DNA from: an uncultured Lachnospiraceae bacterium
GTDB lineage: Bacteria > Bacillota > Clostridia > Lachnospirales > Lachnospiraceae
NCBI GenBank assembly: GCA_947567595.1
Contig: CANOMQ010000001.1
Span: forward strand, 203,613-267,612
DNA length: 64,000 nucleotides
Direction: 5' to 3'
Notes under the pieces: model-generated
Told to the model about the DNA's origin: nothing
Databases searched by the model: none
What the model saw: the letters and a program-made list of their open reading frames with translations, nothing else
Shown here: positions 9,323 through 18,849 of the stretch, piece after piece
How positions within the stretch are numbered: the stretch's first letter is position 1
Layout of the letters: each line of letters starts with the position of its first letter
Made by a program: the position numbers and the translations under genes

Positions 9323-10732
9323 TTGATAAGAGATAATCAGAAATATTTCAACAGACTGCTGGTACTGCTTGACGCGCTGGTTATAGCAGCCACCTATTGG
9401 CTGTCATGGTTTTTGTGGATTAATGTTTATGTAAAAAGGAACAATCCCGATACAGGTATCCTTTCGATTGAAATCTACCTGTTTGCGTTTGCTGCAATCG
9501 TACCCGGCTATCTGATTTTATATAATGCATTTGACCTGTACTCGTCGAAGCGCACCTCCAAGACGATGTACGAGGTGTTTAACATTGTAAAGGCAAACAC
9601 GGCGGGGCTGGTAGCCGTCATGGTGGTGCTTTTTGCGATTAATATCCCCGACTTCTCGCGTGGTATGGTGGGTGTCTTTTATGGTATCAACATTATCGCG
9701 GAGTCCTTTATGCGAAAAGGTGTTCGGGTCGGGCTCCGTTTTGTCCGCGCAAAGGGCTATAATCTCAAGCACATGCTCTTGGTAGGGTATTCGAGAGCCG
9801 CGGAGGAATATATCAGTAAAATCAAGGCAAATCCGGAATGGGGCTATGAGGTGTGCGGGATTTTGGACGACCGTGTGCCTGTCGGGGCTGTTTACAAGGG
9901 CGTGCGCGTGATTGGGGAAATTGATACACTAAGCACAATGCTTCCGGAAAATGAGCTGGACGAGATTGGCATTACGCTCTCGCTGTCGGATTATGACCGG
10001 CTGGAGGCGATTGTCAATATCTGTGAGAAATCGGGTGTGCACACAAAATTTATCCCGGACTATAACAGTGTCATTCCAAGCCGCCCATACCTTGAGGATA
10101 TGGACGGGCTTGCGGTGGTCAATATCCGGCGTGTGCCGCTGACAAATCTGGTAAATAAGGCGTTAAAGCGCATTGTAGATATTTTTGGGGCGTCGGTTGC
10201 GATTATCCTGTTTTCGCCCGTTATGCTCCTTGCGGCGGTCGGCGTAAAAATCACGAGCAAGGGACCGCTTATTTTCAAACAGGAACGGGTAGGGCTTCAT
10301 AACAAGCCTTTTCAGATGTATAAGTTTCGCAGCATGGAGGTACAGCCTGACGAGGAAGAGAAGAAGGGCTGGACAAGGAAAAACGACCCGCGCGTGACAA
10401 GGATTGGAAAGATACTGCGAAAGACAAGCATTGACGAGCTGCCGCAGTTCTTTAATGTATTAAAGGGCGACATGAGCCTTGTGGGACCACGCCCGGAGCG
10501 GCCGTTATTTGTTGAGAAGTTTAAAGAGGAAATACCGCGGTATATGATAAAGCATCAGGTGCGCCCCGGCATTACGGGGTGGGCGCAGGTAAGCGGATAC
10601 AGAGGCGATACGTCAATCAGGAAGCGTATCGAGTATGATTTATACTACATTGAAAACTGGTCGATGGCATTTGATTTTAAAATCCTATTCCTCACCTTTT
10701 TCAAAGGCTTTATCAGTAAAAACGCATACTGA
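9323..10732 (+). CDS. Polyprenyl-phosphate sugar-1-phosphate transferase (WbaP/CpsE type)
   Basis: Membrane enzyme of 469 residues that starts glycan assembly by moving a sugar 1-phosphate from a nucleotide sugar to undecaprenyl phosphate. Four N-terminal membrane segments (about 10-120) are followed by a Rossmann-like CoA_binding_3 region (about 145-260), one more hydrophobic helix (about 280-305) and the catalytic bacterial sugar transferase domain with KFRSM, DELPQFFNVLKGDMSLVGPRPE and GITGWAQVSGYRG. The start is a TTG at 9323; I chose it because related proteins begin MIxDNQKYFNR and a purine-rich GGGTGAG lies upstream. It is the likely committing step for the surrounding GT2 enzymes. Confidence 0.92.
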   Translation: MIRDNQKYFNRLLVLLDALVIAATYWLSWFLWINVYVKRNNPDTGILSIEIYLFAFAAIVPGYLILYNAFDLYSSKRTSKTMYEVFNIVKANTAGLVAVMVVLFAINIPDFSRGMVGVFYGINIIAESFMRKGVRVGLRFVRAKGYNLKHMLLVGYSRAAEEYISKIKANPEWGYEVCGILDDRVPVGAVYKGVRVIGEIDTLSTMLPENELDEIGITLSLSDYDRLEAIVNICEKSGVHTKFIPDYNSVIPSRPYLEDMDGLAVVNIRRVPLTNLVNKALKRIVDIFGASVAIILFSPVMLLAAVGVKITSKGPLIFKQERVGLHNKPFQMYKFRSMEVQPDEEEKKGWTRKNDPRVTRIGKILRKTSIDELPQFFNVLKGDMSLVGPRPERPLFVEKFKEEIPRYMIKHQVRPGITGWAQVSGYRGDTSIRKRIEYDLYYIENWSMAFDFKILFLTFFKGFISKNAY

Positions 10733-10759
10733 ATTTCAGGATAAGACAGGAGAAACAAA

Positions 10760-12172
10760 ATGCAGGATTATAATGACAATAAACAAGACAAGAGCAGGCA
10801 GGGGACAAAACGCCTTGTAAGCGGACAAGGACAGCCGCCGCAGGGGCAAAGACGCCGTCCTGCAAACGGACAGGGACAGCCGCAGGCGCAGGGACAAAGA
10901 CGCCGCCCCGCTCCAAACGGGCAGGGACAGCCGCCGCAGGGACAAAAACGCCGCCCCGCAAACGGACAGGGGCAGCCGCCAAGAGGTCAGCAGGGACAGC
11001 AGCGGCAGCGTCCAAATACGGCTTCCAAGCCGGCACCAAAGGGCGCGCCAAGAACGGCACCGAAGGCGGGAAAGAAGAAGACCAAGAAGAAAAGCTGGAA
11101 GATTGCGCTTTTTGTGGTTGAAATATTCGTGATTTGTATCCTTGTCGGAGCCTGCTGGGTGATGTCAAAGGCAAATAAAATCCAGCATATCAAGATAACG
11201 GAGGAAGAGAAAAAAGAGGAGCTTGCGATTGACGAGAACATTGCCGAGAGCGAGGTGCTAAAGGGCTACCGCAACATTGCGCTGTTTGGCGTGGATTCCC
11301 GCGACCAGCAGCTTGACAAGAGCACGCGTACGGATACGATTATGATTGCCTCAATCAATCTTGACACAAAAGAAGTCCAGCTTGTTTCCGTATACCGTGA
11401 TACATGGCTGAATTTAAGCACGGACAGCTATAATAAGGCAAATGCCGCATATTCAAGAGGCGGCTATAAGCAGGCGATGGCAATGCTGAATATGAATCTT
11501 GACCTTGACGTGGAGGATTTTGTCACGATCGGCTTTGACGGTCTGATTGATGTCATTGACGCGGTAGGCGGTGTTGAAATTGATGTAAAGCAGGCAGAGA
11601 TTGAGCATATTAACAGCTATCAGATTAGTATGGTAGGGCACCCCGACGGCACGACAAACGCAAAGGGCGAGCCAAACTATGTGGCAGACCCCGGAACCTA
11701 TACCCCGGTTTCCCGTGCAGGGGTTCAGACCTTAAACGGATTGCAGGCGACAGCCTATGCGCGTGTGCGTTATGTGGGCAACGACCTTGAGCGTGCCCAG
11801 AGACAGCGGACGGTGCTGACAAAGGTGGCACAGAAGGCAATGACCTTAAATCCCGCAACGCTTAATAAAATTGCGAATGCCGTATTTCCAAAGGTGATGA
11901 CATCACTCTCGCTTTCCGAGATTTTGGAGCTGTTAAAGGATATTGCAAGCTATGAGATTGGCGAGACGACCGGATTTCCGTTTGACGGATACATTAAGCC
12001 AAACGGACGTGTGGGCAGTGCCAGCGTAGTCGTGCCCGTGGATTTGGAGAAAAACGTGTCGCTTCTGCATGAATTTTTATTTGACGATAGCGATTATGAG
12101 CCTTCGGAGACAGTAAAGAAGTGCAGCAAAAAAATCGCTTCGGATACAGGAGTCAGCTATAGTGGAGAATAA
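10760..12172 (+). CDS. LytR-CpsA-Psr (LCP) family glycopolymer transferase
   Basis: LCP proteins transfer polyprenyl-linked glycopolymers to peptidoglycan outside the membrane. This 470-residue protein has a cytoplasmic low-complexity arm rich in Gly, Gln, Pro and Arg (22-82), a basic stretch, one membrane helix (about 112-137) and an extracytoplasmic LCP domain from about 160. Pyrophosphate-binding Asp/Arg residues are visible in VDSRD, STRTDTIMIA and SVYRDTW, with the later YARVRY...ERAQRQR motif. It lies 28 bases after the priming transferase, so synthesis and attachment are probably co-expressed. The N-terminal repeat arm is unusual in composition. Confidence 0.92.
   Translation: MQDYNDNKQDKSRQGTKRLVSGQGQPPQGQRRRPANGQGQPQAQGQRRRPAPNGQGQPPQGQKRRPANGQGQPPRGQQGQQRQRPNTASKPAPKGAPRTAPKAGKKKTKKKSWKIALFVVEIFVICILVGACWVMSKANKIQHIKITEEEKKEELAIDENIAESEVLKGYRNIALFGVDSRDQQLDKSTRTDTIMIASINLDTKEVQLVSVYRDTWLNLSTDSYNKANAAYSRGGYKQAMAMLNMNLDLDVEDFVTIGFDGLIDVIDAVGGVEIDVKQAEIEHINSYQISMVGHPDGTTNAKGEPNYVADPGTYTPVSRAGVQTLNGLQATAYARVRYVGNDLERAQRQRTVLTKVAQKAMTLNPATLNKIANAVFPKVMTSLSLSEILELLKDIASYEIGETTGFPFDGYIKPNGRVGSASVVVPVDLEKNVSLLHEFLFDDSDYEPSETVKKCSKKIASDTGVSYSGE
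10823..11005 (+). repeat. In-frame repeats coding GQGQPPQGQ-RRRP units
   Basis: About four imperfect in-frame units of 36-45 bases encode variations of GQGQPPQGQRRRPAN at the N-terminus of the LCP protein. The repeat is directly visible in both DNA and protein. Copy number is likely to vary between strains by slippage. The encoded arm is cationic and probably disordered in the cytoplasm. Confidence 0.8.
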
Positions 12173-12182
12173 TGATGCCGGT

Positions 12183-12209
12183 AAGGGGACCAAAATAAGG
12201 CCCCCTTTT
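12183..12209 (+). terminator. Hairpin with T-tract after the LCP gene
   Basis: AAGGGG...CCCCTT arms plus inner CC/GG pairs around AAAATAA, with one A/C mismatch, end in TTTT. It sits 11 bases after the LCP stop codon and separates it from the next glycosyltransferase gene. Confidence 0.65.
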
Positions 12210-12251
12210 AGGCATTCTTATCAGTACGTTAAATTTTGATGGGAGTATATC

Positions 12252-13184
12252 ATGCAATACAGTGTGGACATCATACTGCCGACTTATAAGCCGTCAAAAG
12301 AATTTTTTGATTTAATCAGGCTTTTGGAGTCGCAGACATATCCGGTTCATAAAATTATAATAATGAATACGGAGGAGAAATACTTTGAGCGGCTTTTTCA
12401 CGGTACCAAAATTTTGAAAGTGTATCACAATATTGAGGTTCACCATCTTTCCGCAAGGGAGTTTGACCATGCGGGAACGCGCAGGAGAGCCGTGAAATAT
12501 TCCAGTGCGGATATTTTTGTGTGCATGACACATGACGCCATGCCCGCAGATACAGACCTGATACAAAAGCTGGTTTCGGCGCTGACGGGTGAGGAGGAGA
12601 TTGCCGCGGCTTACGCAAAACAGCTTGCGCGCCCTGACTGCCGTCAGATTGAGCGGTTTACAAGAAAATTCAATTATCCGGACGATTCTTGTGTCAAATC
12701 GTCAAAGGACATCGAGCGGCTGGGGATTAAGACCTTTTTCTGCTCGAATGTATGTGCGGCATATAACCGGAGGATTTACGACGAGGTGGGCGGCTTTGAA
12801 AAGCGTGCCATCTTTAACGAGGATATGATATACGCAGGACATGCGGTAAAGGCTGGGAAAAAAATCGCATACGCGGCGGACGCAAAGGTCATTCATTCCC
12901 ATAATTTTACCTGTATGCAGCAGCTTCGAAGAAACTTTGACTTGGGTGTGTCACAGAGCGAGCACCCCGAGGTGTTTGCGGATATTTCGTCGGAGCGCGA
13001 GGGCTCTAGGCTTGTTGCCGACACCGTCAGGTATCTTTGGGATACAAATAACAAAAAACTGATACCGTATCTTTTCGCGTCAAGCGGCTTTAAGCTGATT
13101 GGCTACCGGCTTGGAAAAGCATACAGACATCTGCCTGCAAGGGTGGTACGGTGGTGCAGTTCAAATAAGAGCTATTGGAATTAG
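12252..13184 (+). CDS. GT2 family glycosyltransferase
   Basis: A 310-residue GT2 protein: VDIILPTYKPS at the N-terminus, HDAMP as the metal-binding position, FFCSNVCAAYNRRIYDEVGGF and FNEDMIYAGHAV for the acceptor side. It resembles rhamnosyltransferases of surface polysaccharide clusters. It begins after a terminator-like hairpin, yet its stop lies only 14 bases from the glmS start, so the two are probably co-transcribed. Donor sugar unknown. Confidence 0.87.
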   Translation: MQYSVDIILPTYKPSKEFFDLIRLLESQTYPVHKIIIMNTEEKYFERLFHGTKILKVYHNIEVHHLSAREFDHAGTRRRAVKYSSADIFVCMTHDAMPADTDLIQKLVSALTGEEEIAAAYAKQLARPDCRQIERFTRKFNYPDDSCVKSSKDIERLGIKTFFCSNVCAAYNRRIYDEVGGFEKRAIFNEDMIYAGHAVKAGKKIAYAADAKVIHSHNFTCMQQLRRNFDLGVSQSEHPEVFADISSEREGSRLVADTVRYLWDTNNKKLIPYLFASSGFKLIGYRLGKAYRHLPARVVRWCSSNKSYWN

Positions 13185-13198
13185 GGAGGAAATTTATC

Positions 13199-15025
13199 AT
13201 GTGTGGAATTGTTGGATTTATCGGAAATCATCAGGCTGCGCCTGTGATACTCGAGGGGCTTTCAAAGCTGGAGTACAGAGGCTATGACTCGGCAGGAATG
13301 GCAGTCTATAATGGGGAGCGGATACAGATTACGAAATCCGTGGGACGCCTAAAGGTCTTGGAGGAGCTTACCCACGGCGGCGCGACAATGCCCGGACTGG
13401 TGGGAATTGGTCATACAAGATGGGCAACGCACGGTGCGCCGAGTGACGAAAACGCGCATCCGCATTACAACCGGGAGGAGACGATTGCGGTCGTGCATAA
13501 CGGCATTATCGAAAATTACCTGCCCCTGCGGGAAAAGCTGGTGTCAAAGGGTTATGAGTTCGTTTCTGACACGGATACGGAGGTGCTTGCGCACTTGATT
13601 GATTATTACTACAGGGGAAATCCACTTGAGGCAATCACGAAGGTCATGCACCGCGTGCAGGGTTCCTATGCGCTTGGCATTATTTTTGCGGAGCACCCGG
13701 ATCAGATTTTTGCGGTGCGAAAGGACAGTCCGTTAATTGTCGGGCAAAACGAGGACGGCTGCTTTATCGCGTCCGATGTCCCCGCCATATTGAAATACAC
13801 GAGAAAGGTTTATTTTATCGAAAATCAGGAGGTTGTTCGTCTGCGTGCGGACCATATGCATTTCTACAACGTGGACGAGGAGGAGCTGACAAAGGAACCC
13901 GTCACGATTGACTGGGACGCGAACGCGGCGGAAAAGGGCGGCTATGAGCATTTTATGTTAAAGGAAATGTATGAGCAGCCAAAGACCGTGACAGACACCC
14001 TTATGCCGCGCATTAAGGGAAATGCGATTGAAATCGAGGAGCTTGGCATGAGCGATGAGGAAATCAACGCAATCCGCAAGATTTTCATTGTGGCGTGCGG
14101 CTCGGCGTACCATGTGGGTGTGACGGCAAAATATGTCATTGAAGGAATTGCCCGCATTCCCGTGGAGGTGGATTTGGCGAGTGAGTTTCGATATCGAAAT
14201 CCGATTTTGGAGGAGGGCACAATGGTCATTGTCATCAGCCAGTCGGGGGAGACGGCGGATTCGCTTGCGGCGCTTCGGGAGTCCCAGAAGCGCGGGTTTA
14301 AGGTGCTTGGCATTGTAAATGTGGTAGGAAGCTCCATTGCAAGGGAGGCGGATAATGTCATGTATACGTGGGCAGGCCCCGAAATTGCGGTTGCGACGAC
14401 GAAGGCGTACAGTGCACAGCTTATTGCGCTCTACCTGCTTGCGATGAAGTTCGCAAAGGTGCGTGGAATTTTGGACGATGGCACGTTTTGCTCCATGCTT
14501 GCGGATTTAAAGCGTCTTCCCGGACAAATCGAGCGTCTGCTTGCAAACAAGCAGCGGATACAGCGGTTTGCAAACCGTTATATCGGTGCAAAGGACGTAT
14601 TCTTTATCGGGCGCGGCATTGACCATGCGATTTCGATGGAGGGCTCGCTCAAATTAAAAGAGATTTCGTACATTCATTCGGAGGCATATGCAGCAGGAGA
14701 GCTGAAACACGGCACAATTTCATTAATTGAGGAAGGCACGCTTGTCGCGGCAGTGGCGACGCAGGACGCGCTGTTCCAAAAGACATTGAGCAACATGGTG
14801 GAGGTCAAGGCAAGGGGCGCGTTTGTGCTTGCGGTGACAAATGAAGGGAATACGGATATTGAGAAGGCGGCAGATTACTGCATTTATATCCCGCGGACTA
14901 ATCCGTACTTTGCAAATTCACTGGCAATCATACCGCTGCAGTTGTTTGGATATTATGTGGCAGTCGGAAAGGGCTGCGACGTGGATAAGCCGAGAAATCT
15001 GGCAAAGTCGGTTACTGTTGAATAG
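13199..15025 (+). CDS. glmS: Glutamine-fructose-6-phosphate aminotransferase (isomerizing)
   Basis: Makes glucosamine 6-phosphate from fructose 6-phosphate and glutamine, the entry step to UDP-GlcNAc. The start at 13199 gives MCGIVGFIG, placing the N-terminal nucleophile Cys directly after Met, with GGAGG eight bases upstream; an in-frame earlier start would bury that Cys. The glutaminase domain (1-~220) shows YRGYDSAG, GHTRWATHG and HNG; two SIS domains follow (ACGSAYH, SQSGETADS and the later GRG), ending DKPRNLAKSVTVE. The 608-residue length is standard. Only 14 bases precede it, so there is no room for a glmS ribozyme. Confidence 0.97.
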   Translation: MCGIVGFIGNHQAAPVILEGLSKLEYRGYDSAGMAVYNGERIQITKSVGRLKVLEELTHGGATMPGLVGIGHTRWATHGAPSDENAHPHYNREETIAVVHNGIIENYLPLREKLVSKGYEFVSDTDTEVLAHLIDYYYRGNPLEAITKVMHRVQGSYALGIIFAEHPDQIFAVRKDSPLIVGQNEDGCFIASDVPAILKYTRKVYFIENQEVVRLRADHMHFYNVDEEELTKEPVTIDWDANAAEKGGYEHFMLKEMYEQPKTVTDTLMPRIKGNAIEIEELGMSDEEINAIRKIFIVACGSAYHVGVTAKYVIEGIARIPVEVDLASEFRYRNPILEEGTMVIVISQSGETADSLAALRESQKRGFKVLGIVNVVGSSIAREADNVMYTWAGPEIAVATTKAYSAQLIALYLLAMKFAKVRGILDDGTFCSMLADLKRLPGQIERLLANKQRIQRFANRYIGAKDVFFIGRGIDHAISMEGSLKLKEISYIHSEAYAAGELKHGTISLIEEGTLVAAVATQDALFQKTLSNMVEVKARGAFVLAVTNEGNTDIEKAADYCIYIPRTNPYFANSLAIIPLQLFGYYVAVGKGCDVDKPRNLAKSVTVE

Positions 15026-15064
15026 AAAAGCTGTTTTTGGCTTTCTGATAAGGAGAGGAACGAT

Positions 15065-16564
15065 ATGAGGAACAACAAAAAGAAACCGTCGGTTTTTAAA
15101 AATATACTGATTATTGCGGGCTGTATGCTGTTTGCGTCGCTTTACGCGGTGACTGCGCTGTATGTCTGTGACGGGTTGCTTGATGATGATTTTTATGCAA
15201 CGGCTGTTTTTACACAGAAGGGTTTGGAACAGTCCGACACGCAGGAGGAAGAGTCCCTTCCGGCATGGGCAAAGCGGGTGGAAATCGAGCTTGAGCTTGA
15301 AACCGAGACAGGGGATTGGGCTTCTGATTATCCTGACATCATTGGACAGGAGCCGCGGTTTGACAACAAAACGCAGGAAGCAGAAACAGACGAAGCAAAG
15401 ACAGAGCCGGAAACAAAAACGGAAACAAAGGAAGATGAAACGGACGAGGCGGACAAAACACAGCCGTCAGAGTTGCCAAGCGAGGCCAGGACAAAGGAAA
15501 GCCAGCCGCCAAAGCGCGATGTGCACATCGGGAGTGTGCAGACAATCCAGCAGGCGGACACGGCAAAGGCAGTGGTGACTGATGTGACAGAGGTTGTGAA
15601 AGCGGCAATGCCTTGCGTTGTGGCAATCACAAATGAATACACGGCATATGATTACTGGTATGACGAGGAATATGACGAGGAGGCGAACGGCTCGGGCATT
15701 ATCATATCGCAGAATGATGAGGAGCTGCTCATTCTCACGAATTATCATGTGGTGCAGGACGCCAATGATTTGTATGTGCAGTTTATTGACGACACGGAGG
15801 TTGTCGCTTATGCAAAGGGCGTTGCCCCGAATGAGGATTTGGCGGTCGTCAGTGTACTGCTGGAAGACGTGCCCAATACCACGATAGAAAAGATAGCGGT
15901 TGCGGCTTTGGGCGATTCCGACACGCTTGAGGTCGGGGAGCCGTCCATTGCAATCGGAAACTCGCTTGGCTACGGGCAGTCGGTGACGACAGGCGTAATC
16001 AGCGCCCTGAACTGCGACATTTTTGAGGAGGACGAGGAGATTAACTTAAACAGCCTGATACAGACAGACGCGGCGATTAATCCCGGCAATTCCGGCGGTG
16101 CGCTGCTCAATGTCAACGGTGAGGTTGTCGGTATCAATTCCAGCAAGATAGCAGATTATGCAATCGAGGGCATGGGGTATGCCATTCCGATTAACACGGC
16201 AAGACCGATTATGGAAGAGCTTGTGAAGAAGGAGACAAAGAGGAAGGTCGCTTCTGACAGGCGCGCGTTTTTGGGCATTTCGGGAACTGATGTGTCTGAG
16301 GAGGCGGTTATGAAGTATGAAATGCCGGAGGGCGTTTACGTGTCGAGCGTGCTTGAGGGAACGGCTGCCGCGCAGGCAGGGATTAAAAAGGGTGATATTA
16401 TCACGGCGATTGATGAGGAACAGGTTACTTCCATGTCAAAGGTTCAGAGCATTTTGGAATATTATGAGGCGGATACAACGGCAGTGCTTACCCTGATGCG
16501 CATCAAAGACGGAACATACGAAAAAATGACAGTGGACGTGACATTCGGGTTAAAGCAGGACTAG
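15065..16564 (+). CDS. HtrA/DegP-type serine protease with PDZ domain
   Basis: A membrane-anchored quality-control protease of 499 residues. A short cytoplasmic tail and one membrane segment (about 10-37) lead into a long acidic, low-complexity linker rich in Glu, Thr and Lys (about 55-155). A trypsin-like domain follows with His228 (TNYHVVQD), Asp258 (NEDLAVV) and Ser343 (NPGNSGGAL), then a PDZ domain (about 395-495). The linker and membrane anchor place the protease outside the cell membrane. It has its own AAGGAGAGG ribosome site between glmS and clpX. Gene-level naming (htrA versus degP) is not resolved. Confidence 0.93.
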   Translation: MRNNKKKPSVFKNILIIAGCMLFASLYAVTALYVCDGLLDDDFYATAVFTQKGLEQSDTQEEESLPAWAKRVEIELELETETGDWASDYPDIIGQEPRFDNKTQEAETDEAKTEPETKTETKEDETDEADKTQPSELPSEARTKESQPPKRDVHIGSVQTIQQADTAKAVVTDVTEVVKAAMPCVVAITNEYTAYDYWYDEEYDEEANGSGIIISQNDEELLILTNYHVVQDANDLYVQFIDDTEVVAYAKGVAPNEDLAVVSVLLEDVPNTTIEKIAVAALGDSDTLEVGEPSIAIGNSLGYGQSVTTGVISALNCDIFEEDEEINLNSLIQTDAAINPGNSGGALLNVNGEVVGINSSKIADYAIEGMGYAIPINTARPIMEELVKKETKRKVASDRRAFLGISGTDVSEEAVMKYEMPEGVYVSSVLEGTAAAQAGIKKGDIITAIDEEQVTSMSKVQSILEYYEADTTAVLTLMRIKDGTYEKMTVDVTFGLKQD

Positions 16565-16597
16565 GGAGAAGGGGCTGTAGTCAAATGGAGGATAATA

Positions 16598-18208
16598 ATG
16601 GCAAACAAAGACGATTTGGAGTTTGAAGACTTAGACGATTTAGACATGGAAATACTTGACATGAGCGAGGGCGGAGGTGATGCTTCGCTTAAAGATGAGG
16701 GCGAGGAGTACGAGGAGGAAAAGGAAAGTGATTATGAGGACGTATGCTTTATCTGCAGGCGTCCCGAGAGCAAGACCGGGAGAATGTTTAAGCTCCCAAA
16801 TCATATTTCCGTGTGCTCCGACTGTATGCATAAGACGATGGATACGGTCAGCCAGTTTGATTATCAGGGAATGCTGAATTATACAAACATGGGTTCTGAT
16901 AGGGAGAATAATGATGGAAAAGGTGGTAAACGGCGTTTTCCGAACATAAGCTTTGTCAATCTTGCCGACCTGCAGGGGGACGGCGGCATTCCAAACCGTC
17001 AGAAGCTCAAAAAGAAAAAGGTGAAGGAAAAAAATAAGGACGAGGCAGTCTTTAACATTCACGATTTGCCCGCACCGCATAAAATCAAGGCACAGCTTGA
17101 TGATTTTGTCGTGGGACAGGATTACGCGAAAAAGGTAATATCGGTGGCGGTCTACAATCACTATAAGCGTGTGAGCACCGGAACGATGGACGATATCGAA
17201 ATCGAAAAGTCCAATATTTTGCTGCTTGGCCCTACGGGGTGCGGAAAGACATATATGGTCAAGACGCTTGCAAGACTGCTTGACGTGCCCTTGGCGATTG
17301 CGGACGCGACCTCCCTTACAGAGGCAGGCTATATCGGCGATGATATTGAGTCGGTCGTTTCCAAGCTCCTTGCCGCGGCGGACAATGACGTTGAGCGCGC
17401 GGAGCAGGGTATTGTATTTATTGATGAAATTGACAAGATTGCGAAGAAGAAAAACACGACATCAAGGGACGTGAGCGGGGAGTCTGTACAGCAGGGAATG
17501 CTGAAGCTTTTGGAAGGTGCGGACGTCGAGGTTCCGGTCGGCGCAAACAGCAAGAATGCGATGGTTCCGCTTACGACAATCAATACAAGGAATATTTTAT
17601 TTATCTGCGGCGGCGCCTTTCCCGATTTGGAGGAGATTATCAAGCAAAGGCTAACGAAGCAGTCCTCGATTGGGTTTAACGCGCAGCTAAAGGACGCGTT
17701 TGACAAGGAAGAAAATATCCTGAAAAAGGTAACGGTTGAGGATATCAAGAAATTTGGCATGATACCGGAGTTTATCGGACGCTTGCCGATTATCTGCCCG
17801 ATGGACGGGTTGACGCAGGAAAGCTATATCAAGATATTGAAGGAGCCGAAAAACGCGATTTTAAAGCAGTACCAGAAGCTGCTGGAGCTTGATGAGGTCA
17901 AGCTGAATTTTGATGACAGCGCGCTTTTGGCGATTGCAAAGAAAGCACAGGAGCGCGATACCGGAGCGAGGGCGCTGCGTGCGATTATCGAGGAGTTCAT
18001 GCTGGATATCATGTATGAAATTCCAAAGGACGACAATATCGGTGAGGTGACAATTACGGGAGATTACATTAATGGCACAGGCGGTCCGCTGATTGAGATA
18101 CGCACGGAGCATGTCGGTGCAAAGGCACAGAGCGGGCAGCTTGAGGAGCAGCCGGATAGGGAGCCTGAAAAACCGAAGTTAGAGGAGCATAATTTCTATG
18201 AATTCTAG
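16598..18208 (+). CDS. clpX: ATP-dependent Clp protease ATP-binding subunit ClpX, long form
   Basis: AAA+ unfoldase that feeds substrates to ClpP. A Cys4 zinc finger (Cys50, Cys53, Cys73, Cys76) is preceded by about 45 mostly acidic residues and followed by a ~65-residue linker rich in Lys, Gly and Asn. The AAA+ core has Walker A GPTGCGKT (Lys217), Walker B VFIDEID (Asp276, Glu277) and the C-terminal RGLR-equivalent TGARALRAIIEE. At 536 residues it is about 110 longer than usual ClpX, all of it in N-terminal, linker and C-terminal additions. No clpP is adjacent. Its stop overlaps the next gene. Confidence 0.93.
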   Translation: MANKDDLEFEDLDDLDMEILDMSEGGGDASLKDEGEEYEEEKESDYEDVCFICRRPESKTGRMFKLPNHISVCSDCMHKTMDTVSQFDYQGMLNYTNMGSDRENNDGKGGKRRFPNISFVNLADLQGDGGIPNRQKLKKKKVKEKNKDEAVFNIHDLPAPHKIKAQLDDFVVGQDYAKKVISVAVYNHYKRVSTGTMDDIEIEKSNILLLGPTGCGKTYMVKTLARLLDVPLAIADATSLTEAGYIGDDIESVVSKLLAAADNDVERAEQGIVFIDEIDKIAKKKNTTSRDVSGESVQQGMLKLLEGADVEVPVGANSKNAMVPLTTINTRNILFICGGAFPDLEEIIKQRLTKQSSIGFNAQLKDAFDKEENILKKVTVEDIKKFGMIPEFIGRLPIICPMDGLTQESYIKILKEPKNAILKQYQKLLELDEVKLNFDDSALLAIAKKAQERDTGARALRAIIEEFMLDIMYEIPKDDNIGEVTITGDYINGTGGPLIEIRTEHVGAKAQSGQLEEQPDREPEKPKLEEHNFYEF

Positions 18209-18845
18209 TCAAAAAGACCACAGATGGTTTGCACGACCGCCAAAGCTTATGAAGCGTATGTTTTTTATGATGGGCGGCGTTTTCATGATGGGCGTCGGGC
18301 TGTCAATCCTGCGGGACATTAATCTTGGAACAGATGCGTGCTCCTGCTTTGCGCAGGGCTTAAGCTGCTTTCTGCCGTTTGGGTTTGGCACCTGCCTTTT
18401 GCTGTTTAACATCGTGTCGCTTTGCTTTGTACTGAAATTCGATATTGGAATGATTGGCTTTGGGACGCTTGGAAACATGCTGTTTTTAGGCTATATTTCC
18501 GACTTTTTCAAATGGCTCTGGGGTGTTTTGCTTCCGGCAGGTTTTTTTGAGAACACTGCTGCGCGGTATGCGCTTTTAATTCCGGCATTGCTTGTGTTTA
18601 TGGTGGGCGCGGGGGCGTATATGTGTTCCGGTCTTGGTGCGGCTCCGTTTGACGCGCTGCCGTTTATCATTTCCAATCATGTAAAACGGCTACCGTTTAA
18701 GGGCGTGCGGATTTTGTGGGATTTGTCCTTTATGCTGATGGGGACGGTGCTTGGAGGCGATTTCGGTATTGTGACGGTCTTATGCGCGTTTTGCTTGGGA
18801 CCGATTATTTCATGGGTACAGAAAAAGCTGGAGGTTCTGATATAA
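18198..18845 (+). CDS. YczE/YitT-type integral membrane protein
   Basis: A 215-residue hydrophobic protein with about five or six membrane segments. MMGVGLSILRDINLGTDACSCFAQGLS and the later GAAPFDALPFII are the two half-repeats typical of YczE/YyaS/YitT proteins, whose function is unknown. Its ATG at 18198 overlaps the last 11 bases of clpX in another frame, indicating translational coupling. The methyltransferase gene starts five bases after its stop. Confidence 0.82.
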   Translation: MNSSQKDHRWFARPPKLMKRMFFMMGGVFMMGVGLSILRDINLGTDACSCFAQGLSCFLPFGFGTCLLLFNIVSLCFVLKFDIGMIGFGTLGNMLFLGYISDFFKWLWGVLLPAGFFENTAARYALLIPALLVFMVGAGAYMCSGLGAAPFDALPFIISNHVKRLPFKGVRILWDLSFMLMGTVLGGDFGIVTVLCAFCLGPIISWVQKKLEVLI

Positions 18846-18849
18846 ATAC

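Noticed and set aside
13185..13198. glmS ribozyme upstream of glmS
   Set aside because: Only 14 bases separate glmS from the preceding gene and they form just the ribosome site; there is no room for a ribozyme core.
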